From: an uncultured Pantoea sp.
GTDB lineage: Bacteria > Pseudomonadota > Gammaproteobacteria > Enterobacterales > Enterobacteriaceae
DNA: 43,555 nt
NCBI GenBank assembly: GCA_913775175.1
Contig: CAJYKU010000016.1
Span: 1 to 43,555 of the forward strand
Direction: 5' to 3'
This document shows, piece by piece, positions 27,784 through 35,305 of the stretch. The notes under the pieces were generated by a model. The model did no database searches. It saw only the letters and a list, made by a program, of their open reading frames with translations, and was not told where the DNA came from. The position numbers and the translations under genes were made by a program. How positions within the stretch are numbered: the stretch's first letter is position 1; each line of letters begins with the position of its first letter.

Positions 27784-28025
27784 ATCTGTCAGCGATATGT
27801 CAACGCCCGCCATACTCTTTATGGTTGGTTGTTACGCCCTGATTATTTAATTACTCGATATTATTTTGAGCGGATTTACTATGTCTTTTATTTATTTAAA
27901 TAAAGGTTAGTTTGCTGCTGGATAATAGCCGGTTTTACATGCCAGTTATTTATCGGGTCTGAATCCGTTTAAATGCGCCAGGCGTAGTCACTGCTATTGC
28001 CTGACAACACCACAGAGGTGTCACC
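27784..28025 (+). other. Remaining mgtA untranslated leader
   Basis: This AT-rich stretch holds a 17-codon hydrophobic frame (27797-27850, MSTPAILFMVGCYALII) without a good ribosome binding site, and a possible weak stem (CAGGC near 27979, GCCTG near 28000). The mgtA ribosome binding site GAGGTG lies at about 28013-28018. Confidence 0.4.
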
Positions 28026-30737
28026 ATGACCAATATGAAACTGAACCAGCACCGCAAAAGCTGGAAAAGCCGCATGCAAGCGCAGCAACCCGTAGAACAA
28101 TACGCGATTGAACATGAAGCCCGGGTTAGCAGCGCGGAGACGCTGGCACGTCTGCAAAGCCATGCCCGTGGTCTGACAAATGCAGATGCCGCAGCCCGTC
28201 TGGAGCAATATGGGCCAAATCAGGTTGACCATGATAAAGCACCTGCGGTAGTACTGCAGCTGCTGCAGGCCTATAACAATCCCTTTATCTATGTGCTTCT
28301 GGCGCTGGCGGTGGTGAGCTTTGTCACCGACTACTGGATACCATTGCGGCGTGGTGAAGAGACCGATCTTACCGGACTGCTGATTATCATTGTTATGGTG
28401 ACGCTGAGCGGACTGCTGCGTTTCTGGCAGGAGTTTCGCACTAATAAAGCGGCAAAAGCGCTTAAGTCGATGGTGCGAACCTCGGCAACCGTACTGCGCC
28501 GCGACTCTGAGCAGTGCCGGTCGCTGCGTGAAGAGATCGATATTACCTGCCTGGTGCCAGGTGACATTGTTTGTCTTTCAGCAGGCGATCTGGTGCCGGC
28601 CGATGTACGCCTGATTGAGTCGCGCGATCTGTTTATCAGTCAGGCTATTCTTACCGGCGAGTCGCTGCCGGTGGAAAAATATCATACCGCCAGCCATGCT
28701 TCTGCCGACCGCGAAGCGGCAATTGCACTGCCAGAAATGCATAACATCTGCCTGATGGGTACCAGTGTTGCCAGTGGCCATGCGAAAGCGGTGGTCGTGG
28801 CAACCGGCAGTGCAACCTGGTTTGGCAATCTGGCAAAGTCAGTGCTGGGTAAGCGCACGCAGACCGCCTTTGATCGTGGCGTAAATAGCGTCAGCTGGCT
28901 GCTGATCCGCTTTATGCTGGTAATGGTACCCGTGGTGCTGCTGATCAATGGTGCAACCAGGGGCGACTGGCTGCAGGCGTCGCTGTTTGCGCTGGCGGTC
29001 GCAGTGGGCCTGACGCCGGAAATGCTACCGATGATTGTCAGCTCAAATCTTGCCAAAGGCGCAATAGCGATGTCGCGCCGCAAGGTTATCGTTAAGCGCC
29101 TGAATGCCATTCAGAATCTTGGTGCGATGGATGTGCTCTGTACCGATAAAACCGGCACACTCACCGAGGACTCGATTGTGCTGGCAGATCATCTGGATTG
29201 CGCCGGGGTGGAAAACTCCCGTGTACTTATGCTGAGCTGGCTCAACAGCCACTATCAGAGCGGCACCGCTAACCTGATGGATCGCGCTATTCTGCAGTAT
29301 GGCAATACGCGTATCAGCAGTGCAGTAAGCGATGCATGGAGCAAGATCGATGAGTTACCATTTGATTTTATGCGGCGTCGCGTCTCGGTAGTGGTGCGCG
29401 ATCGGCGGCTTAATCAGCAGCTGCTGATCTGCAAAGGCGCGGTGGAGGAGATGCTCAGCATTGCCGTGGCGGAACGCGAAGGCAAACTGATCCAGCCGCT
29501 GAATAACAGACGCCGTGCTGAGCTGCTGGCGCTGGCGCATCGCTACAATCAACAGGGCTTTCGCGTGTTGCTGGTTGGCAGCCGCGTACTCGATGAGCCG
29601 GGTTTACAGCAGGCGCTGAACGTTGCGGATGAACAGAACCTGACCATTGAAGGGCTGCTGACTTTTCTCGATCCGCCTAAAGAGAGTGCTGCACAGGCGA
29701 TAGCCGCACTGCACGATAATGGTGTGGCGGTAAAAGTGCTGACCGGCGATAACGCGGTGGTCACGGCGCATATCTGCCAGCAGGTTGGCATCGACAGTGG
29801 CGAGATTGTCACCGGCGAACAGATTGCACTAATGAGCGACGAACAGCTGGCGCAGAGTGTGCAGCAGAGCGCGGTGTTTGCCAGACTTACGCCACTGCAA
29901 AAGTCACATATTCTGGCCATACTGCAGCAGCAGGGGCATACCGTAGGGTTTCTGGGCGATGGGATCAATGATGCACCAGCGCTGCGTGCCGCAGATGTTG
30001 GCATTTCAGTGGACAGCGCCGCAGATATCGCCAAAGAGTCTTCAGATATTATTCTGCTGGAGAAAGATTTAACGGTACTGGAGGAGGGCGTTATGCAAGG
30101 GCGCGAAACCTTCGGTAATATTATCAAGTATCTGAACATGACTGCCAGCTCCAACTTTGGCAACGTTTTTTCCGTACTGGTGGCCAGCGCATTTATTCCC
30201 TTTTTGCCAATGCTGGCTATTCATCTGCTGATTCAGAACCTGATGTATGACGTTTCACAGCTGGCGATGCCGTGGGACAAGATGGATAAAGATTTTCTGC
30301 GCAAGCCGCGTAAGTGGGATGCCCGTAACATTAAACGCTTTATGCTCTGGATTGGGCCAACATCCTCTCTGTTTGATATCACCACCTTTGTGGTTATGTG
30401 GTATGTATTCGCTGCTAATTCGCCGCAGATGCAATCACTTTTTCAGTCAGGCTGGTTTGTTGAGGGGCTGCTGTCGCAGACGTTAGTGGTGCATATGCTG
30501 CGGACGCAAAAGATCCCGTTTATTCAGAGCCGCGCAGCGCTACCGGTAATGCTGACCACGCTGGGCGTGATGATTGCCGGTATTCTGCTGCCATTTTCCC
30601 CACTGGGGGCAGGTGTTGGTCTGACTCCGCTGCCCTGGGCCTATTTCCCGTGGCTGGTGGCAATACTCTCTGGTTACTGCCTGGTCGCTCAGGGGATGAA
30701 AATGCTCTATATCAAACGTTTCGGGCAGTGGTTCTGA
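28026..30737 (+). CDS. mgtA: Magnesium-transporting P-type ATPase (MgtA/MgtB type)
   Basis: MgtA-type P3B ATPases import Mg2+ across the inner membrane when Mg2+ is scarce. The 903-residue protein has the actuator motif LTGESLPVE (about residue 214), the phosphorylation site DKTGTLT (Asp 374), the hinge GDGINDAPALRAADVGIS (from residue 644), and the Mg-family transmembrane segment MTASSNFGNVFSVLVASAF. The motif VAVGLTPEMLPMIV in helix 4 is typical for MgtA/MgtB. The N-terminal part (first about 60 residues) differs from both E. coli MgtA and Salmonella MgtB, so it is a divergent member. It has an unusually long leader and is followed 15 bases later by a small membrane-peptide gene. Confidence 0.93.
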   Translation: MTNMKLNQHRKSWKSRMQAQQPVEQYAIEHEARVSSAETLARLQSHARGLTNADAAARLEQYGPNQVDHDKAPAVVLQLLQAYNNPFIYVLLALAVVSFVTDYWIPLRRGEETDLTGLLIIIVMVTLSGLLRFWQEFRTNKAAKALKSMVRTSATVLRRDSEQCRSLREEIDITCLVPGDIVCLSAGDLVPADVRLIESRDLFISQAILTGESLPVEKYHTASHASADREAAIALPEMHNICLMGTSVASGHAKAVVVATGSATWFGNLAKSVLGKRTQTAFDRGVNSVSWLLIRFMLVMVPVVLLINGATRGDWLQASLFALAVAVGLTPEMLPMIVSSNLAKGAIAMSRRKVIVKRLNAIQNLGAMDVLCTDKTGTLTEDSIVLADHLDCAGVENSRVLMLSWLNSHYQSGTANLMDRAILQYGNTRISSAVSDAWSKIDELPFDFMRRRVSVVVRDRRLNQQLLICKGAVEEMLSIAVAEREGKLIQPLNNRRRAELLALAHRYNQQGFRVLLVGSRVLDEPGLQQALNVADEQNLTIEGLLTFLDPPKESAAQAIAALHDNGVAVKVLTGDNAVVTAHICQQVGIDSGEIVTGEQIALMSDEQLAQSVQQSAVFARLTPLQKSHILAILQQQGHTVGFLGDGINDAPALRAADVGISVDSAADIAKESSDIILLEKDLTVLEEGVMQGRETFGNIIKYLNMTASSNFGNVFSVLVASAFIPFLPMLAIHLLIQNLMYDVSQLAMPWDKMDKDFLRKPRKWDARNIKRFMLWIGPTSSLFDITTFVVMWYVFAANSPQMQSLFQSGWFVEGLLSQTLVVHMLRTQKIPFIQSRAALPVMLTTLGVMIAGILLPFSPLGAGVGLTPLPWAYFPWLVAILSGYCLVAQGMKMLYIKRFGQWF

Positions 30738-30752
30738 ACCCCGGGAGGCAAT

Positions 30753-30839
30753 ATGAAAAAACCAGACCTGAATCGTGTGGTTTGCCACCTGATGTGCATG
30801 GTGATGGTCATTACCGTGCTAACGTTACTGATACGTTAG
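30753..30839 (+). CDS. 28-residue small membrane protein downstream of mgtA
   Basis: The frame reads MKKPDLNRVV, then CHLMCMVMVITVLTLLIR, and stops at TAG. GGGAGG (30743-30748) stands 4 bases before the ATG, a strong initiation signal. A short basic N-terminus and one hydrophobic helix (about residues 9-27) ending in Arg suggest an inner-membrane peptide. Small membrane proteins such as MgtR and MgtS act on Mg2+ transporters in Salmonella and E. coli, and KdpF plays a similar role for K+. This peptide is not similar in sequence to those, so the role is inferred from position, 15 bases after the mgtA stop. Confidence 0.65.
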   Translation: MKKPDLNRVVCHLMCMVMVITVLTLLIR

Positions 30840-30845
30840 TTCACC

Positions 30846-30867
30846 GCGGGCAGCACACTCTGCCCGC
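30846..30867 (+). terminator. Hairpin after the small membrane-protein gene
   Basis: A perfect 8-bp stem, GCGGGCAG (30846-30853) and CTGCCCGC (30860-30867), lies 6 bases after the stop. It lacks a U run, so it may stabilise the mgtA transcript's 3' end or act as a weak terminator before the next gene. Confidence 0.6.
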
Positions 30868-30892
30868 ATCGCTATCCACTCGGGAGAGAGAT

Positions 30893-31570
30893 ATGAGCCA
30901 GTCACAACGTGCGTTGGTTATCGGTGCTTCAAAAGGGATTGGACTTGCTGTAGTGCAGCAGTTTTTGCAGGATGGCTGGGAGGTGACTGCTACCTTTCGT
31001 CATACCGCGGTGTCATACCAGCATCCTCAGCTGCACTGGCAGGCGCTCGATATTACCGATGCTGCCGCGCGCCAGGCTCTGCTGCAACAGTTACAGGGTG
31101 AACAGTTTGACGCGGTGCTGATCAACGCCGGTATTTTTGGCCCCGATGCACAGCAGCTGCAGCAGGCAGAGGATGCCGAGCTCAGTGAACTTTTTATCAC
31201 AAATGCTATTGCACCGGTGCGCCTGGCTGAAGCATTGCTGCCGCTGCTGCGTGATCGACAGAGCGTTGTGGGGATCACCACCTCACAGCTGGCGAGCCTG
31301 AATGAAAATCGTGTTGCAGCGATGCCGCTCTACTCCGCCAGCAAGGCTGCGCTGAATATGCTAAGCCGCGCGCTGGCAAAACAGATGCGCGCCCAGGGCG
31401 CAACGTTGCTCTCACTGCATCCGGGTTGGGTAAAAACCGATATGGGCGGCGAGAACGCTGACATTACCGCCACAGAGAGCGCAGCCGGGCTGGTGGCACA
31501 GCTGCAGCGCTATCGCGGTGAGGGTGGACATCACTATATCGACTACAGCGGTAAGGTGCTTAGCTGGTAA
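30893..31570 (+). CDS. Short-chain dehydrogenase/reductase (SDR)
   Basis: A 225-residue classical SDR. The NAD(P)-binding glycine motif GASKGIG is at about residue 12, followed by the NAG motif (INAGIFG, about residue 81). The catalytic YSASK (Tyr about 152, Lys 156) lies about 25 residues after the active-site region ITTSQLAS, and HPGWVKTDMGG follows. It resembles the CsgA/YbbO-like SDR group often found as single genes in enterobacteria; the substrate is unknown. The ATG at 30893 has GGGAGAGAG upstream; an earlier frame that reaches into the mgtA end is a shadow. It could be read through from mgtA. Confidence 0.88.
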   Translation: MSQSQRALVIGASKGIGLAVVQQFLQDGWEVTATFRHTAVSYQHPQLHWQALDITDAAARQALLQQLQGEQFDAVLINAGIFGPDAQQLQQAEDAELSELFITNAIAPVRLAEALLPLLRDRQSVVGITTSQLASLNENRVAAMPLYSASKAALNMLSRALAKQMRAQGATLLSLHPGWVKTDMGGENADITATESAAGLVAQLQRYRGEGGHHYIDYSGKVLSW

Positions 31571-31573
31571 CTC

Positions 31574-31602
31574 AGCCGCCTGCTTAACAGCAGGCGGCTT
31601 TA
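31574..31602. terminator. Terminator after the SDR gene, shared with queH end
   Basis: A perfect 10-bp stem, AGCCGCCTGC (31574-31583) and GCAGGCGGCT (31590-31599), is followed by TTATT on the plus strand. It sits between the SDR stop and the convergent queH stop, which begins at 31600. Confidence 0.85.
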
Positions 31603-32259
31603 TTCGGCATCAGGTGCGTAATACTGCACGCCAATCTCAATACGCTCACGGCCACTGCTGACCCGGTGCCTGTTGGTATCGCGTAGCGAATAGATACAGC
31701 CGCAATACTCCTGCTGATAAAAGCGCTCGCGCTTGCTGATTTCGATCATCCGCGATGAACCACCGCCTTTGCGCCAGTTGAATTCCCAGTACAACATATC
31801 GGGATAATGGGCCGCAGCACGCACGCCGCAGTCGTTGATCTGTTTCATATCTTTCCAGCGGGAAATTCCCAGCGAGCTGGTGATCACCGGAAAGCCATGT
31901 TCATGCGCATAGAGAGCGGTGCGCTCAAAGCGCATATCAAAGCACATGGTGCAGCGTACGCCGCGCTCCGGCTCCCACTCCATACCGCGTGCCCGTTCAA
32001 ACCAGTTGTCTTTATCGTAATCCGCATCCACAAAAGGCACACCAAACTGCTCAGCAAAACGGATATTTTCCTCTTTGCGCAGCTCATACTCTTTAAGCGG
32101 ATGAATGTTCGGATTATAAAAGAAAATAGTGTAATCGATGCCGGAGGCGAGCATCGCTTCCATGACTTCACCAGAGCAGGGGGCGCAGCAGGAGTGCAGC
32201 AAAACTTTATTATGCCCGCCGGGTAGCGGCAGCGGCTGACGTTTAAAGGTATCAGACAT
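31600..32259 (-). CDS. queH: Epoxyqueuosine reductase QueH
   Basis: QueH (DUF208) reduces epoxyqueuosine to queuosine in tRNA, the last step of queuosine synthesis, using an Fe-S cluster. The 219-residue protein has the adjacent cysteine pair SCCAPCSG (about residue 23), the RCTMCFDMR motif (about residue 103), [12 protein letters not shown], and the C-terminal YCGC motif. These cysteines are the family's Fe-S and metal ligands. I prefer the ATG at 32259; the open frame extends upstream to a TTG codon without support. E. coli uses the unrelated cobalamin-dependent QueG for the same step. Confidence 0.92.
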   Translation of the reverse strand: MSDTFKRQPLPLPGGHNKVLLHSCCAPCSGEVMEAMLASGIDYTIFFYNPNIHPLKEYELRKEENIRFAEQFGVPFVDADYDKDNWFERARGMEWEPERGVRCTMCFDMRFERTALYAHEHGFPVITSSLGISRWKDMKQINDCGVRAAAHYPDMLYWEFNWRKGGGSSRMIEISKRERFYQQEYCGCIYSLRDTNRHRVSSGRERIEIGVQYYAPDAE

Positions 32260-32335
32260 AAGATATGCATTTGCGGTTGTGGATTCTGGAGCCAGTTTAA
32301 GGGGATTGCGTACAGGCCGCAAAAGCGGCAGCCAT

Positions 32336-32358
32336 AAAAAAGGGCTGCACGGCAGCCC
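32336..32358 (-). terminator. Terminator of the LEA-like gene
   Basis: A perfect 7-bp stem, GGGCTGC (32342-32348) and GCAGCCC (32352-32358), is followed on the minus strand by six T residues (plus A run 32336-32341). It lies 17 bases after the stop of the gene at 32376. Confidence 0.9.
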
Positions 32359-32375
32359 TTTTGGAATAAAGCAGC

Positions 32376-32732
32376 TTATTCGCTGACTTTCTGTTTCAGA
32401 TCGCTGGCACCCTCTTTGGTTTTGTTCCAGCCTTTCTGTGCACCCTCTTTGGTTGCATCCCAGCCTTTTTCCGCACCCTCTTTAGTGTTATTCCAGGCTT
32501 TTTGCGTGCCTTCGCTGGCTTTGCTGGTCATGCTGTCGCTTTTGCCCTGCATAGTATGTTTCGCTTTAAGACGCTGCTCTTCGCCCTGATGCTGAGCCTG
32601 ATGCAGCTTCTCTTTAGCCGTGTTAGCGCCAGCCTGCGCGTTCGCTACGGTTTCGTCAGTTGCGTGTGTGGTGGCAGCAAAAGCAGATGAAGCCAGCAGA
32701 AATGCAGATACAGCAATAATGGTCTTTTTCAT
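32376..32732 (-). CDS. Secreted protein with 11-residue LEA-like repeats
   Basis: A 118-residue protein with a Sec signal ([19 protein letters not shown], cleavage about residue 20). The mature part is rich in Lys, Glu, Ala, Gln and Thr, has no Cys, and ends in four 11-residue units: [33 protein letters not shown] and [11 protein letters not shown]. Such 11-mer amphipathic repeats are the mark of group 3 late-embryogenesis-abundant (LEA) and related desiccation proteins. It is probably periplasmic and disordered until dried or membrane-bound. The second of two adjacent ATGs (32732) has better spacing to GAGGGA. The name and function are inferred from composition only. Confidence 0.8.
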   Translation of the reverse strand: MKKTIIAVSAFLLASSAFAATTHATDETVANAQAGANTAKEKLHQAQHQGEEQRLKAKHTMQGKSDSMTSKASEGTQKAWNNTKEGAEKGWDATKEGAQKGWNKTKEGASDLKQKVSE

Positions 32733-33065
32733 CATAGTCCCTCATTTAGCGTATTTGGTGTTATGAGCGTAGTTAAGAGTGGCACACAGAGCAATCTCTG
32801 GCTTTAGGATAAAACTGTAAACAGAGATATCGCTGGTGATGATTGTCCTGAAGTTAATAATGGCCTCAAATTTTTGTCTGTTCCGGCCTCACGCCTGTCA
32901 TTCGTTACTGCTGGCATTAACAAAAAAAGATAAATCTTAGTAAAGTATTCGGCCGGAAAAAGAGCCGTTCGCTATTGTGAGCCAAACGGGATTGTGGATA
33001 ATACGTAGCAAATTTTACTTAAGTTAACGGTTTTTACGCTTATTTTACGTGACAGGGATTGTCTG
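32733..33065. other. Divergent intergenic region (LEA-like gene / cdiB)
   Basis: The 333-base AT-rich region has no gene. It holds the unidentified minus-strand promoter of the LEA-like gene and the candidate cdiB promoter at 32975-33002. AGGGA (33054-33058) is the cdiB ribosome binding site. Confidence 0.6.
32975..33002 (+). promoter_or_regulatory. Candidate cdiBCA promoter
   Basis: TTGTGA (32975-32980) and GATAAT (32997-33002) are 16 bases apart, giving a leader of about 55 bases before the cdiB ATG. Confidence 0.45.
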
Positions 33066-34757
33066 ATGTATCTTCATAAAAATTACTGGTCTGGCTCGCT
33101 GCTGCTGGGCACTCTTTGTTTAACTACCCAGGCGGTTGCTGCAGAACCTCTGCCGGATGGCAGCGATCAGATCCGCCAGCAGCAACAGCGCCAGCAGGCA
33201 CGTAAACAACAGATTGAGCCCCAGGCGCCTGATGTGCGTCTCTCGCCTCCTGCTTCATCTGTCGGGCGCATCTCTTTTCCCGCGGAAAAACCCTGTTTTC
33301 CGATTACGCGCGTTGAGCTTCAGGGGCAGCAGGCGCTGCCGCACTGGTTACCCCTGCATCATATTGCCAGTCAGGCAGAGGGAAAATGTCTGGGCGGCAA
33401 AGGCATTAACCTGCTGATGAGCACGTTACAGAACCGGCTGGTGGATCACGGCTATGTCACGACCCGCGTGCTGGCGCCGTCACAGGATCTTAACAGCGGA
33501 ACACTGCGGCTGATGATCCTGCCTGGCTACGTGCGTGCGACAAAACTTACACCGGATAGCGACCACCATCTCTGGCTTTATAGCGCTTTTCCTGCCCACG
33601 CGGGCAATCTGCTTGATCTGCGCGATATTGAGCAGGGGCTGGAAAACCTGCAGCGACTGCCAACGGTTACGGCTGATATGGCAATAGTGCCTGGTGAGCA
33701 GCCCGGTATGAGTGACATTCAGGTGCACTGGCAGCAGAAAAAAATGTGGCGCGTCGGCCTCTCACTGGATGATTCTGGCACGCGCAGCACCGGGCGTTAC
33801 TTAGGTGGCGTGACGCTATCACTCGATAATCCCTTTGCACTGAGCGATCTTTTTTATCTCTCAGCGATACACGATCTGCAGGGGCAGGGTGGTAAAGGCA
33901 GTAAAAATATCACCGGTCACTATTCAGTGCCGTTTGGCTACTGGATGTTTTCGGTGACGGGCAGTGACTATAACTATCATCAGACAGTTGCCGGCAGTAA
34001 TCAGGACTATCGCTACAGTGGTAAAAGCAAAAGTCTCGATTTGCAACTCAGTCGTGTCCTGCACCGCAACGGATCGCAGAAAACCTCGCTGAGTTACGAT
34101 GTACTGACGCGCGAAACCCACAACTATATCAATGACACCGAAGTAGAGGTGCAGCGCCGACAGACAGCTGCCTGGCGTATTGGCCTGCAGCATCGCCACT
34201 ATATCCGTCAGGCCACCCTGGATGCAGGCATCAGCTATCAGCGCGGAACACGCTGGTTTGGGGCTCAGCCAGCACCAGAGGAGTTTTTTGGTGAAGCCAC
34301 GGCGCTCAGCAAAATTGTGCAGCTTAACGCACAGCTCAACCTGCCATTCACTATCCGCAACCAGCAGTTCCGCTACAACGTCAGTTATTTGCGTCAGATA
34401 AGCAGTACACCGCTTACGCCGCAGGAACAGTTCTCGATGGGTAACCGCTGGACCGTGCGCGGCTTTGATGGCGAGCGCACGCTTAACGCCAGTCGTGGCT
34501 GGTTTGTGCGCAATGACCTTGCCTGGAGTACGCCGCTGCCGGCACAGGAGTTCTATCTGGGTGCAGATTACGGTGAAGTGGGCGGCGCTGGCAGTGAGTT
34601 ATTGACCGGCCAGCATCTGGCGGGCGGCGTAGCGGGCGTGCGCGGTCAGGCCTTTAATACCGGTTACGATTTGTTTATCGGCACACCGCTGGCAAAGCCT
34701 GATGGTCTGCGTACCAGCAGCGTCACACTGGGCTTTAACCTCAACTGGAGTTACTGA
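33066..34757 (+). CDS. cdiB: Two-partner secretion outer-membrane transporter (CdiB/ShlB/HecB type)
   Basis: CdiB-type TpsB proteins form a 16-strand outer-membrane barrel that exports the large CdiA exoprotein. The 563-residue protein has a Sec signal ([16 protein letters not shown], cleavage about residue 26), a glutamine/arginine-rich linker helix ([14 protein letters not shown]), a POTRA region with the usual cysteine pair ([11 protein letters not shown] about residue 77, then GKCLGG), and a beta-barrel with the L6 loop motif VRGFDGE (about residue 465). The C-terminal residues [12 protein letters not shown] form the last strand. It lies 8 bases before cdiC on the same strand. Confidence 0.93.
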   Translation: MYLHKNYWSGSLLLGTLCLTTQAVAAEPLPDGSDQIRQQQQRQQARKQQIEPQAPDVRLSPPASSVGRISFPAEKPCFPITRVELQGQQALPHWLPLHHIASQAEGKCLGGKGINLLMSTLQNRLVDHGYVTTRVLAPSQDLNSGTLRLMILPGYVRATKLTPDSDHHLWLYSAFPAHAGNLLDLRDIEQGLENLQRLPTVTADMAIVPGEQPGMSDIQVHWQQKKMWRVGLSLDDSGTRSTGRYLGGVTLSLDNPFALSDLFYLSAIHDLQGQGGKGSKNITGHYSVPFGYWMFSVTGSDYNYHQTVAGSNQDYRYSGKSKSLDLQLSRVLHRNGSQKTSLSYDVLTRETHNYINDTEVEVQRRQTAAWRIGLQHRHYIRQATLDAGISYQRGTRWFGAQPAPEEFFGEATALSKIVQLNAQLNLPFTIRNQQFRYNVSYLRQISSTPLTPQEQFSMGNRWTVRGFDGERTLNASRGWFVRNDLAWSTPLPAQEFYLGADYGEVGGAGSELLTGQHLAGGVAGVRGQAFNTGYDLFIGTPLAKPDGLRTSSVTLGFNLNWSY

Positions 34758-34765
34758 GAGCAGCT

Positions 34766-35287
34766 ATGCGTGTGGGAGATCTGGATATCAAAGCACCGCT
34801 GCTTCTGGGAGGTGAAGAGAGTGAAGCAGAAGTGCTGGGGGCAGCGGTCTGGCTATGGATGCACTCGCCGCTGCATCGTGACGCACCGTTGCACGCACTG
34901 CCGACGCTACTGCTGCCAGTTATCAAACAGCAGCAGTATATCCTGGTTGCAGAGGCGGGTGAGCCGGTGTTTTTCTTTAGCTGGGCGTGGCTGAGTCAGG
35001 AAGCGGAAGCGTGCTATCTCACGCAGCCAGCAATCCATTTTCCACCAGACGCATGGAACAGCGGAGATCGTATGTGGTGCTGCGACTGGATAGCGCCGTT
35101 TGGTCACACCGCTCTGATGAGCCGCCTGGTACGCCGCGATCTCTTCCCTTATGCCTGCTGGCGGGCGCTGGAACATCGTGGTGCGCAGCGCGGCAAGCGC
35201 GTAATACATTTTCATGGCAGCCGCGTAAGTCGCGAAGCAGCCAAAACATGGTGGCAGCAGCATCCGCTCGCTGTGCCCGTAGCGTAA
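34766..35287 (+). CDS. cdiC: HlyC-type toxin-activating lysine acyltransferase (CdiC)
   Basis: HlyC-family enzymes move a fatty acid from acyl-carrier protein to lysines of protein toxins. This 173-residue protein matches HlyC blocks clearly: SPLHR with the catalytic His (His 37, equivalent to HlyC His 23), LPVIKQQQYIL, PVFFFSWAWLS, and SGDRMWCCDWIAPFGH with the catalytic Asp (Asp 107, equivalent to HlyC Asp 92). The gene lies between cdiB and cdiA with gaps of 8 and 18 bases, so its substrate is almost certainly CdiA. Such CdiC proteins occur in only part of known CDI loci. Confidence 0.9.
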   Translation: MRVGDLDIKAPLLLGGEESEAEVLGAAVWLWMHSPLHRDAPLHALPTLLLPVIKQQQYILVAEAGEPVFFFSWAWLSQEAEACYLTQPAIHFPPDAWNSGDRMWCCDWIAPFGHTALMSRLVRRDLFPYACWRALEHRGAQRGKRVIHFHGSRVSREAAKTWWQQHPLAVPVA

Positions 35288-35305
35288 ATCTGATAGGGAC
35301 ATTAG

